9,180 nt of DNA from NCBI GenBank assembly GCA_900544525.1, contig UQVN01000129.1, positions 1 through 9,180 of the forward strand. Direction: 5' to 3'. The notes under the pieces are model-generated. The model did not search any database and was not told the origin of the DNA. It was given only the letters and a program-made list of their open reading frames with translations. This stretch comes from an uncultured Eubacteriales bacterium. Lineage in GTDB: Bacteria > Bacillota > Clostridia > Lachnospirales > Lachnospiraceae. A program made the position numbers and the translations under genes. Position 1 is the stretch's first letter. Each line of letters begins with the position of its first letter. Shown here in pieces: positions 1-6,507 of this stretch.

Positions 1-1
1 T

Positions 2-1564
2 CTTTTTTTAGTTGGAAGTATTTTAATAATACTCCTATTACTTTTTATAAAAAAGGATAGTAAAAAAGAGATTGTAGAAGATAAAGTGACATTAAAATGG
101 TATATTAACTATTCGTGGTTCGATACAGAATGGGGAAAAAATATTGTATCGAAAAAAATATCAGAAAAAATTGGGGTGAATGTAGAGTTTGTTGTACCAA
201 AAGGAGATGAATCCGAAAAATTAAACTCTATGATTAATTCCGATACATTACCAGATTTGATCACTCTCGGTTGGTGGGAGTGTGAGAATCAAGAGATGAT
301 AGAAAAAGATAAAGTATATTCTTATCAGCAATTAGAGGAAACTTATCACACCGGATTTTTTGAAATAGCGGATGAGGAAAGTGTGAAATGGTATACAAAA
401 GAGGATGGTAATTTATATGGATATCCTAATTATTCGTATTCTTGGACGGATTTTCAAGAAAATAAGGAGAAAATCTCTTCTCATCAAAATTTCTTAGTGA
501 GAAAGGATATTTATGAAGCAATTGGTAGTCCAGATATGACAACTCCGGAAGGTTTTGTAGCAGCCGTAAAAAAGGCAAAGGAAATGTTTCCAGAAGTCAA
601 TGGGAAACCACTGATTCCAATTGGATCAGACCAATTTTCAGAAAGAGGAAGCAATTCTTTTGATATTTGGTTACAAAATTTTCTTGCCGTGCCTTATGAA
701 AAAGATGGGAAGTATTATGATAGAAATACCGATCAAGAATATTTAAACTGGTTAAAAGTTTTTCGCCAGCTTGGAGAAGAAGGGTATCTAAATCCTGAAA
801 TATTTATTGATAACCGTATGCAGTTATCCGAAAAATTGGTGGATGGAAGATATTTTTGCCTTTTTTATCAAAATACAGATATTGAGGAGCAAGAAAAGAA
901 AATATATAAAGAAAATCCAGATAGGATTTATATTGCAGTGGAAGGCCCTAGAAATTCAAAAGGAGAGGATCCTGTGCTTTCTGTTCCAGGGATTAATGGA
1001 TGGACAGTCACTTATATTTCAAAAAACTGTAAGTATCCAAAAAAGGCATTGGAGTTATTGAACTATATGTTGAGCGAAGAAGGACAGAAGTTGATTTATC
1101 TGGGAGAAGAAGGAACTATGTACCATATGATGGATCAGAGAGCAGTGATAAATCAAGAAGTAGCAGATGTTCTGAATACGGATAGGGAAGAATACGATTC
1201 GATATACGGGGCAGATGATACTTACTGGATGGTTCAAAGTGGTGAAATGCAAATGGAAGCCATATCCTATGAGGCTGACTATATTAGACAGCTCTATGAA
1301 TGGACGAATCCATATGCAGCCTATACAGGACAGTATGAATTGGACTTTGGAGATGATATGGAAATGTCAGCAATCTATCATAAATTAAATCAAATATGGT
1401 CGGATGCGTTAATTGACTTATTATTGGCACCAAGCGAAGAAGCGTTTGATTTAAGAGTGGAACAATATAAAGAAGAGAGAAATAAGATAGGATACCATGA
1501 TTTTGAAGAAGCAGCCACGGAATTAATTCAGAAAAATAAAGAAAAACTTGGGATAAAAGAATGA
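2..1564 (+). CDS. Extracellular solute-binding protein of a carbohydrate-type ABC transporter, 5' partial
   Basis: The frame is open from base 2 with no start codon, so the gene begins left of the window; 520 residues are visible. The GTG at base 86 is an internal valine codon, not the start, because the upstream residues form a membrane segment. Visible residues 1-16 are almost purely hydrophobic (LFLVGSILIILLLLFI), followed by a charged KKDSKKE stretch. The rest looks like a family 1/8 sugar-binding protein: a TLPDLI motif near residues 82-87, many aromatic residues (WW, YSYSW) of the kind that stack on sugars, and a C-terminal KNCKYPKKALELLNYMLSEEGQ segment near residues 340-365 typical of this fold. 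Such proteins bind oligosaccharides outside the cell and pass them to LplB/YtcP-type permeases. The next gene is a YesM-type kinase overlapping by 4 bases, the usual neighbourhood for this family. Odd point: there is no lipobox cysteine, so it may be an uncleaved membrane-anchored protein. The substrate cannot be told from sequence. Confidence 0.88.
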   Translation, partial: LFLVGSILIILLLLFIKKDSKKEIVEDKVTLKWYINYSWFDTEWGKNIVSKKISEKIGVNVEFVVPKGDESEKLNSMINSDTLPDLITLGWWECENQEMIEKDKVYSYQQLEETYHTGFFEIADEESVKWYTKEDGNLYGYPNYSYSWTDFQENKEKISSHQNFLVRKDIYEAIGSPDMTTPEGFVAAVKKAKEMFPEVNGKPLIPIGSDQFSERGSNSFDIWLQNFLAVPYEKDGKYYDRNTDQEYLNWLKVFRQLGEEGYLNPEIFIDNRMQLSEKLVDGRYFCLFYQNTDIEEQEKKIYKENPDRIYIAVEGPRNSKGEDPVLSVPGINGWTVTYISKNCKYPKKALELLNYMLSEEGQKLIYLGEEGTMYHMMDQRAVINQEVADVLNTDREEYDSIYGADDTYWMVQSGEMQMEAISYEADYIRQLYEWTNPYAAYTGQYELDFGDDMEMSAIYHKLNQIWSDALIDLLLAPSEEAFDLRVEQYKEERNKIGYHDFEEAATELIQKNKEKLGIKE

Positions 1565-3336
1565 AGAAAATAAAGCAAAAATTTGATAAAATGGGTCTAA
1601 ATCAAAAAATTACTCTTATTATTTTAGTATTAGTTTTAATTCCGATTCTTATCTATACCATAATTTTTTTTCAATATCGATATAATACGATGATTCAAGA
1701 AAAAATTTTAGAAGTGAAAAGCGATGTTTTAAAAGAAAAATCCTCGTTTCAAAAAGTGATGGAGTTAGGAAATATGACAGCGCAAGTTTTTAGCGAAAAT
1801 CAAGAGCTAAAAAGATTTCTGACTGAGTTAAAAGAAGATGATGAGATACCAACGGAGCGGTATATACAATTTCATAAAGAATATATGCCAATTCTCGAGG
1901 CACTTGTAAACAGTAATCCATACTTATATCAAGTAAGGGTATATGCGGAAAATAATGAATTTCCAGAAATGTCACCTATTTTATATCATCAAGAAAGGCT
2001 GAATTTATTTTCATGGAGTACAGAAAAAAATATAGAATCTTGGCATTTAGATTATGCTGATTATATGGTATCAGAAGATAATAAAAGACATTTAATGGGG
2101 TTAATACGAGTGATTTGGGATGATTTTGGAGAGAAAATTGGAACTGCAGAAGTGGTTATCGCTATGGAGGAAAACTTCTTTGATCTCTATACAAAAAAAG
2201 AAAATAGTTTTAGTTGTTTTTTATCAGAAGACAATAAAATAATTGCAGAGCAATCATCGGACTTTAACTGGGAAATGAATAAGAAAGATATTTTACCTTT
2301 GGTTAAAAATGTTACGAAGACAGAGGTCATCAACACAAAATTAGATGGAGAAAAAGTAGTTCTCGTCATCGAACCAGTGGAAGAATTAGATGGAACCTAT
2401 ATTCGAGTTGTTAATATGGAGAGAGAATATAAGGAAATGATTTTTCTCCAACTTCAAATCATTACCATTATGATGTTGAGTTTCTTTTTTGTGGCATTTT
2501 TTATTAAATTGGTGGTGCGTTCCGTATTGAAGCAATTTTATGAAGTATTAAAAGTTGTGCGAGTTGTTCAAAAGGGAGATTTGAATCAGAGAGTAGAACC
2601 TATTAGTAGTGATGAAATGGGTGAGTTAGGACGACAAGTGAATCGAATGCTTGATAAAATACAAGTTCTTATGAAAGAAAATATAGAGCATGAGATTTTA
2701 ATAAAAAATACAGAGATTAAAGCACTACAAAATCAAATCAATGCACACTTTATTTACAATGTTTTGGAATCCATTAAGATGATGGCAGAGATTGATGAAA
2801 AATATGAAATCTCAGATGCTATCACATCGTTAGGAGAATTGCTCCGATATAATATGAAATGGGTATCTGGAAATGTTAGCATTAAAGAAGAAATTGTTTA
2901 CATTAAAAACTATATTCAATTAATGAATTTACGCTATGATTTTACCATTTTACTTTGTATTAAAATTGAAGATAGTATTTATGAACAAAAAATACCCAAA
3001 ATGTCATTACAGCCAATTGTAGAGAATGCTATTTATCATGGAATTGTTGATGCAGAAGAGGATGCCACAATTTATATTCGTTCGATTCGTCATGGAAACG
3101 ACTTTGAAATTGCGATTACGGACTCAGGGGTTGGAATGAGTGAAGAGCAAAAGCAATTGTTAGAAAGAAAAATAAAGGGAGAGACAGATAGTAAGTGTGG
3201 AGATGGAAATGGAATTGGATTAAAAAATGTGCAGGATAGAATACAAAAACAATTTGGAGAGCAATACGGATTGGAATTTTATTCCAAAGAAGGATGTTTT
3301 ACAAAAGTAAGAGTTTTATTGCCCATGCGTGAGTAA
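1561..3336 (+). CDS. YesM-type membrane sensor histidine kinase
   Basis: A 591-residue two-component sensor kinase. A first membrane helix spans about residues 16-37, an extracytoplasmic sensing region about 41-293 (probably a Cache-like domain), and a second helix about 296-318, followed by a HAMP linker to about residue 372. The His_kinase domain (PF06580 family) carries the phospho-acceptor His396 in NQINAHFIYNVLESI, where the usual INPHF has Ala in place of Pro. The ATPase domain shows the N box (E488, N489, H493), the G1 box D521-SGVGM and the G2 box GNGIGLKN (549-556), so it should be catalytically intact. It starts at the ATG of an ATGA overlap with the binding-protein gene, with only a weak GGGATA-like site upstream, which suggests translational coupling. 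It should autophosphorylate in response to an external sugar or the loaded binding protein and pass phosphate to the next gene product. Assignment to the family is firm; the ligand is unknown. Confidence 0.94.
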   Translation: MKKIKQKFDKMGLNQKITLIILVLVLIPILIYTIIFFQYRYNTMIQEKILEVKSDVLKEKSSFQKVMELGNMTAQVFSENQELKRFLTELKEDDEIPTERYIQFHKEYMPILEALVNSNPYLYQVRVYAENNEFPEMSPILYHQERLNLFSWSTEKNIESWHLDYADYMVSEDNKRHLMGLIRVIWDDFGEKIGTAEVVIAMEENFFDLYTKKENSFSCFLSEDNKIIAEQSSDFNWEMNKKDILPLVKNVTKTEVINTKLDGEKVVLVIEPVEELDGTYIRVVNMEREYKEMIFLQLQIITIMMLSFFFVAFFIKLVVRSVLKQFYEVLKVVRVVQKGDLNQRVEPISSDEMGELGRQVNRMLDKIQVLMKENIEHEILIKNTEIKALQNQINAHFIYNVLESIKMMAEIDEKYEISDAITSLGELLRYNMKWVSGNVSIKEEIVYIKNYIQLMNLRYDFTILLCIKIEDSIYEQKIPKMSLQPIVENAIYHGIVDAEEDATIYIRSIRHGNDFEIAITDSGVGMSEEQKQLLERKIKGETDSKCGDGNGIGLKNVQDRIQKQFGEQYGLEFYSKEGCFTKVRVLLPMRE

Positions 3337-3345
3337 AAAGGAGAG
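3337..3345 (+). promoter_or_regulatory. Ribosome binding site supporting a TTG start
   Basis: AAAGGAGAG lies directly after the kinase stop codon; its AGGAG core (3339-3343) is 8 bases before TTG at 3352. This fixes TTG as the start of the response regulator, since the next Met would remove the acidic Glu-Asp pair needed in the receiver domain. Confidence 0.8.
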
Positions 3346-3351
3346 ATTTCT

Positions 3352-4800
3352 TTGCAGACACTGTTAATTGTAGAAGATGAGAAAATGATACGAAAAGGAA
3401 TTGCTGTTATGGCATCAAGAAGTGAAACTCCGATTGATCAGATTATTGAGTGTAGAAATGGAGTAGAAGCTTTAGAGATTTTAGAAAAACAGCAGATTGA
3501 TACGATTTTTACGGATATTAGGATGCCTAAAATGGATGGAATCGAATTCGTACAAAAGATAAAAGAGTTAGGATATCAATCAGATATTGTTGTAATTAGT
3601 GGATATGATGATTTTAATTATGCGGTAGAAATGTTAAAACAAGGAGTATTTGACTATATCCTAAAGCCAGTAAAGAGAGAAAAAATAGAAGAACTCTTAC
3701 AGCTTTTAGAGGAGAAACAAAGAGAAAATGTGATAAAGCAAAAAGAGGCAGTTGATATTCTTCATAATCAAATGAAATATTTTTTGCTATCGGAAATATC
3801 AGAAGAAGAGTGGAAGAAAAAAGAAGAGCAATATGGAGATATTTTTGATAGAGAAGCCTATCGGGTATTAGTAGGAGCCCATGGTCAATTGCATTGTATG
3901 GGAGGGATTTTATTAGAAAATATGCAAGGACAAGATGTTGTCTTTTTAAAGGAAAAAGATTATATCGAATGGCTAGAACAAGAAGAATCTTTTGGAATCG
4001 GAGTGAGCTCCTTCTATGTTCTATTTCAAGATTGTGTCAAAGCCTATGAGGAAGCAAAAAAAAGTAGGATGGAAGCTTTTATTAGGAATAAAAGACGGCT
4101 CGTGTACACATCCATAAAACAAGATGGTAAGAAGCTTGAAGAAAAAGAAAAATGGAAATTTATTGAGCAGTTTGTACAACAATTCACAACAAAGGAACAA
4201 GAGTATGCTATTGGACAGCTGATGAATTTGTATTTTGAAGCACAGCATGGAAAAGTAGTTGGAAAAGATATTTTGATGATAACAGAGCAAATACAAAAAA
4301 AATTAGTGGATGGCTATCGAAAAATGATTCCAGAAGAACAGAAAAAACTTCTAAAGTATGAAAATCCATTGTTATGGAATTGTTCCAAAGAATATTTGGA
4401 ATATTTACAAGAATGGTTTACAGATTTTTCTAATTGTTTATCCGAGCAATTTATTAATGATCAGAGTAAAAGAAAGATAAGAGAAGCCATAGAATACATA
4501 CAAAAAAATTATCAAAAGGATTTAAATATGGCTATCGTTTCCAATTATGTATCTATGAACTATTCTTTATTTTCTATTGCGTTCAAGGACTATACAGGAG
4601 TGAATTTTGTAAATTATTTAAAAGATATCAGAATAGAGGCGGCAAAAGAATTATTGGAAAATACGGAGTGGAAAATACAAGACATTAGCAAAAAGGTTGG
4701 TTATGAAAATGATAAGCATTTTTTAAAAATATTTAAAAACCTTTGTGGAGTATCTCCTACTGAATATCGAAATAATTTTCAAGTATCGCATAAGGATTGA
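3352..4800 (+). CDS. YesN-type response regulator, receiver plus AraC-family DNA-binding domain
   Basis: A 482-residue transcription regulator that begins with TTG. The receiver domain covers about residues 1-120 with all expected residues: acidic Glu8-Asp9, phospho-acceptor Asp55 in FTDIRMPKMDG, Ser83 in VISGYDD and Lys105 in LKPVK. A Lys/Glu-rich linker that may be a coiled coil (about 108-165) leads into a poorly conserved middle region of about 200 residues with no motif I recognise. The C-terminal 100 residues are an AraC/XylS DNA-binding domain: a first helix-turn-helix near 391-412 and a second near 440-461, ending in the signature FKNLCGVSPTEYR (461-473). It lies 15 bases after the kinase gene, so the two are cotranscribed and form a cognate pair. 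Proteins of this type usually activate sugar-uptake and glycoside-degradation genes, often their own operon; the target here is inferred only from the neighbouring binding protein. It is the last gene of the operon and is followed by a terminator. Confidence 0.94.
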   Translation: MQTLLIVEDEKMIRKGIAVMASRSETPIDQIIECRNGVEALEILEKQQIDTIFTDIRMPKMDGIEFVQKIKELGYQSDIVVISGYDDFNYAVEMLKQGVFDYILKPVKREKIEELLQLLEEKQRENVIKQKEAVDILHNQMKYFLLSEISEEEWKKKEEQYGDIFDREAYRVLVGAHGQLHCMGGILLENMQGQDVVFLKEKDYIEWLEQEESFGIGVSSFYVLFQDCVKAYEEAKKSRMEAFIRNKRRLVYTSIKQDGKKLEEKEKWKFIEQFVQQFTTKEQEYAIGQLMNLYFEAQHGKVVGKDILMITEQIQKKLVDGYRKMIPEEQKKLLKYENPLLWNCSKEYLEYLQEWFTDFSNCLSEQFINDQSKRKIREAIEYIQKNYQKDLNMAIVSNYVSMNYSLFSIAFKDYTGVNFVNYLKDIRIEAAKELLENTEWKIQDISKKVGYENDKHFLKIFKNLCGVSPTEYRNNFQVSHKD

Positions 4801-4826
4801 GAAAGAAAAAAATTAAGTGTTTATAG

Positions 4827-4862
4827 AAAAAGACATCTAGGAGAAGGGCTAGATGTCTTTTT
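4827..4862. terminator. Bidirectional factor-independent terminator between response regulator and metY
   Basis: A perfect 10-bp stem, AGACATCTAG (4831-4840) with CTAGATGTCT (4849-4858), has an 8-base loop GAGAAGGG. It is flanked by AAAA (4827-4830) on the left and TTTT (4859-4862) on the right, so a T tract follows the hairpin in both directions (TTTTTAT on plus, TTTTTCTAT on minus). It sits between two convergent genes and should end both transcripts. Confidence 0.88.
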
Positions 4863-4904
4863 ATAATGGAAGAGGTTGTCAGTAATAATTTTCTCTATTT
4901 TAAT

Positions 4905-4925
4905 AGTGATACAAACATAATCACT
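4905..4925 (-). other. Small hairpin just after the metY stop codon
   Basis: AGTGAT (4905-4910) and ATCACT (4920-4925) can pair as a 6-bp stem with a 9-base loop, starting 7 bases past the metY stop on the minus strand. It has no clear T tract, so it could stabilise the mRNA end or be chance; the strong terminator lies further downstream at 4827-4862. Confidence 0.25.
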
Positions 4926-4932
4926 TTTATAG

Positions 4933-6216
4933 CTAAGCCTGTTCTAATGCTTGTTTAATGTCTGCAAGTAAATCTTCAACATGTTCTAATCCAATAGAAA
5001 GTCGAATGAGTCCAGTGGAGATGCCTGCTTCTACTAATTGTTCATCTGTCAACTGGCGATGCGTATGGCTTGCTGGATGAAGAACGCAAGTTTTTGCATC
5101 TGCTACATGAGTTGCAATCGAAGCGAGTTTTAAGCTATCCAAAAAGCGAACAGCAGACTCTCTTCCCCCTTTTAATTCAGCAGAAATAACCCCACAAACA
5201 CCATTTGGCATATATTTTTTTGCTAGTGAATAGTATTTGTCTCCTTCTAATGCAGGACAATTAACAGAGGCGATTTTCTCATGATTTTTTAAATATGTAG
5301 CAACTGCCAATGCGTTAGAACAGTGACGTTCTACACGAAGAGGAAGGCTTTCTAAGCTCATACCAAGCAAAAATGTGCTAAGTGGAGATGGGGTAGAGCC
5401 AAGATCACGCATTAATTGAGAAGTCGCTTTTGTAATATAAGCTAATTTCCCAAATTTCTTTGTGTAAACAATGCCATGATATGATTCATCAGGGGTGGTA
5501 AGCCCTGGGAATTTATCGGCATGAGCTTCCCAATCAAAGTTTCCGCTATCTACGATACAGCCACCTACTTGTGCTGCATGACCATCCATATATTTCGTTG
5601 TAGAATGAGTTACAATATCAGCACCCCATTTAAAAGGTTGGCAATTAATTGGAGTTGCAAATGTATTATCTACAATGAGTGGAACTCCATGAGAATGTGC
5701 TACGTTTGCAAAGCGTTCAATATCAAGAACGGCTAAAGCTGGGTTGGAGACAGATTCTCCAATAATAAGTTTTGTATTTGGACGGAATGCATTATGAATT
5801 TCTTCATCAGTAGAATCGACACTGATAAAGGTGCTTTCGATACCAAATTTATTTAAAGTAACCCCTACTAAATTTAACGTACCACCATAAATTTCAGAAG
5901 CACAGATTAAATGATCGCCAGCTTCACAAATATTGATAATGGCAAATAAATTGGCTGCTTGACCAGAAGATGTGAGCATTGCTCCCACACCCCCTTCTAA
6001 ATCAGCAATTCTTGTTGCAACTGCGTCATTGGTTGGGTTTTGAAGACGAGAATAAAAATACCCATTGGCTTCTAAATCAAACAACTTGCCCATTTCATCT
6101 GCGGAATCGTATTTAAATGTAGTTGACTGATAAATAGGAATCTGTCTGGATTCTCCATTTTTTGGTTCCCAACCAGAGTGGATACACTTGGTTTCAGCAT
6201 GATAATTGTTACTCAT
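4933..6216 (-). CDS. metY: O-acetylhomoserine sulfhydrylase (aminocarboxypropyltransferase), PLP enzyme
   Basis: A 427-residue cytoplasmic enzyme of the Cys/Met metabolism PLP family. It joins O-acetylhomoserine with sulfide to give homocysteine and acetate, or with methanethiol to give methionine. The PLP lysine is Lys208 in HSTTKYMDGH; Asp183 in IVDNTFATP contacts the cofactor ring; the YSRLQNPT motif (55-62), SSGQAA (83-88), Tyr110 in EIYGGT and Arg405 in GLIRLSIGLEH are the usual cofactor and substrate contacts. Length (about 430) and the HSGWEP start are typical of MetY rather than of cystathionine gamma-synthase (about 380). An in-frame GTG at 6252 exists, but AGGAGG at 6226-6231 lies 9 bases before the ATG at 6216, so the shorter form is chosen. 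It diverges from metA, which makes its substrate. Confidence in the family is very high; the preferred sulfur donor is not shown by sequence. Confidence 0.96.
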   Translation of the reverse strand: MSNNYHAETKCIHSGWEPKNGESRQIPIYQSTTFKYDSADEMGKLFDLEANGYFYSRLQNPTNDAVATRIADLEGGVGAMLTSSGQAANLFAIINICEAGDHLICASEIYGGTLNLVGVTLNKFGIESTFISVDSTDEEIHNAFRPNTKLIIGESVSNPALAVLDIERFANVAHSHGVPLIVDNTFATPINCQPFKWGADIVTHSTTKYMDGHAAQVGGCIVDSGNFDWEAHADKFPGLTTPDESYHGIVYTKKFGKLAYITKATSQLMRDLGSTPSPLSTFLLGMSLESLPLRVERHCSNALAVATYLKNHEKIASVNCPALEGDKYYSLAKKYMPNGVCGVISAELKGGRESAVRFLDSLKLASIATHVADAKTCVLHPASHTHRQLTDEQLVEAGISTGLIRLSIGLEHVEDLLADIKQALEQA

Positions 6217-6225
6217 TATATAGAT

Positions 6226-6231
6226 CCTCCT
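6226..6231 (-). promoter_or_regulatory. Ribosome binding site of metY
   Basis: The minus strand reads AGGAGG, a perfect Shine-Dalgarno, 9 bases upstream of the ATG at 6214-6216. It decides the start against the longer in-frame GTG at 6250-6252. Confidence 0.88.
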
Positions 6232-6269
6232 ATGTTTTTTATTGTTTTTCACTATCCTATCCCATAATT

Positions 6270-6288
6270 ACTACTTTAATTAAGTAGT
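6270..6288. promoter_or_regulatory. Palindrome at the predicted metY transcription start, possible operator
   Basis: ACTACTT-TAATT-AAGTAGT is a perfect 7-bp inverted repeat with a 5-base spacer. It begins immediately downstream of the predicted metY -10 box (6289-6294), so it covers the likely +1 position near 6282. That position suits a repressor site. I do not recognise the binding motif; the A+T-rich centre could also be chance. Confidence 0.45.
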
Positions 6289-6316
6289 GTTATAAAACTT
6301 AAATGAAGTATATCAA
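6289..6316 (-). promoter_or_regulatory. Predicted sigma-A promoter of metY
   Basis: On the minus strand TTGATA (6311-6316, 5 of 6 to consensus) and TATAAC (6289-6294, 5 of 6) are separated by 16 bases. It gives a leader of roughly 65 bases before the metY ATG. Predicted from sequence only. Confidence 0.6.
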
Positions 6317-6326
6317 AAGATAAGGC

Positions 6327-6355
6327 TTGGCACAAGGGGAAAATAGAAGTATACT
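6327..6355 (+). promoter_or_regulatory. Predicted sigma-A promoter of metA
   Basis: TTGGCA (6327-6332) and TATACT (6350-6355) each match consensus at 5 of 6 positions with an ideal 17-base spacer. The start would be near 6362, giving a 5' leader of about 145 bases. Its -35 box lies 10 bases from the -35 box of the divergent metY promoter, so one bound regulator could act on both. Confidence 0.6.
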
Positions 6356-6381
6356 TATAAAATAGAATATTTTGTATACAA
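6347..6381. repeat. Two GTATAC-centred palindromes at the metA promoter
   Basis: AAGTATACTT (6347-6356) overlaps the metA -10 box and TTGTATACAA (6372-6381) lies just past the expected start; both are perfect 10-base palindromes sharing the GTATAC core, with centres 25 bases apart. A degenerate copy, AAGTATATCA (6306-6315), overlaps the metY -35 box. They could be operator sites of one dimeric regulator; the low sequence complexity keeps confidence low. Confidence 0.35.
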
Positions 6382-6428
6382 GTTTTTTATATATTAGGAA
6401 AATTCGTTTTTTAATATAGGAAAAACAA

Positions 6429-6467
6429 ATGATGTGCAGTTATAAGATAATGAAGTTTGTTTTCTAA
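6429..6467 (+). CDS. Possible 12-codon leader ORF in the metA 5' leader
   Basis: ATG at 6429 opens a 12-residue frame, MMCSYKIMKFVF, ending at TAA 6465-6467. It has a weak AGGA site (6418-6421) 7 bases upstream. It holds three Met and one Cys, and its reading frame lies inside the hairpin formed by 6436-6442 and 6465-6471, the 3' arm of which covers the stop codon. That would fit a leader peptide sensing methionine or cysteine supply, but such a short ORF in A+T-rich DNA can easily be chance, and no terminator follows it. Confidence 0.18.
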   Translation: MMCSYKIMKFVF

Positions 6468-6507
6468 CTGCTTGAAAATGTGAGGAAATGGAAGGAGAGA
6501 GTATAAA

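Larger units (their letters stand above)
6253..6507. other. Divergent metY-metA regulatory region and metA leader
   Basis: This A+T-rich gap holds both divergent promoters, the palindromes described separately, and the metA leader from about 6362. I looked for SAM-I (S-box) core segments and for the T-box TGGNACCGCG motif on the metA strand and saw neither; the metY leader is too short for them. In the leader, GCAGTTA (6436-6442) can pair with TAACTGC (6465-6471) around a 22-base loop. No full gene is present. Confidence 0.6.

Noticed and set aside
86..88. GTG as the start of the binding-protein gene
   Set aside because: The frame stays open back to base 2 and encodes a membrane segment needed for an exported protein; there is also no ribosome site before this GTG.
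5521..5736. 71-residue plus-strand ORF inside metY
   Set aside because: It is antisense to conserved MetY coding sequence, including the PLP-lysine region, with no start signals or known motif.
6217..6252. Twelve-residue N-terminal extension of MetY from a GTG
   Set aside because: The perfect AGGAGG lies inside the extension, 9 bases before the internal ATG, and family members begin near that Met.
6362..6507. SAM-I or T-box riboswitch in the metA leader
   Set aside because: The conserved core segments of either class are not found; only a simple 7-bp stem is visible. A covariance-model search would settle it.
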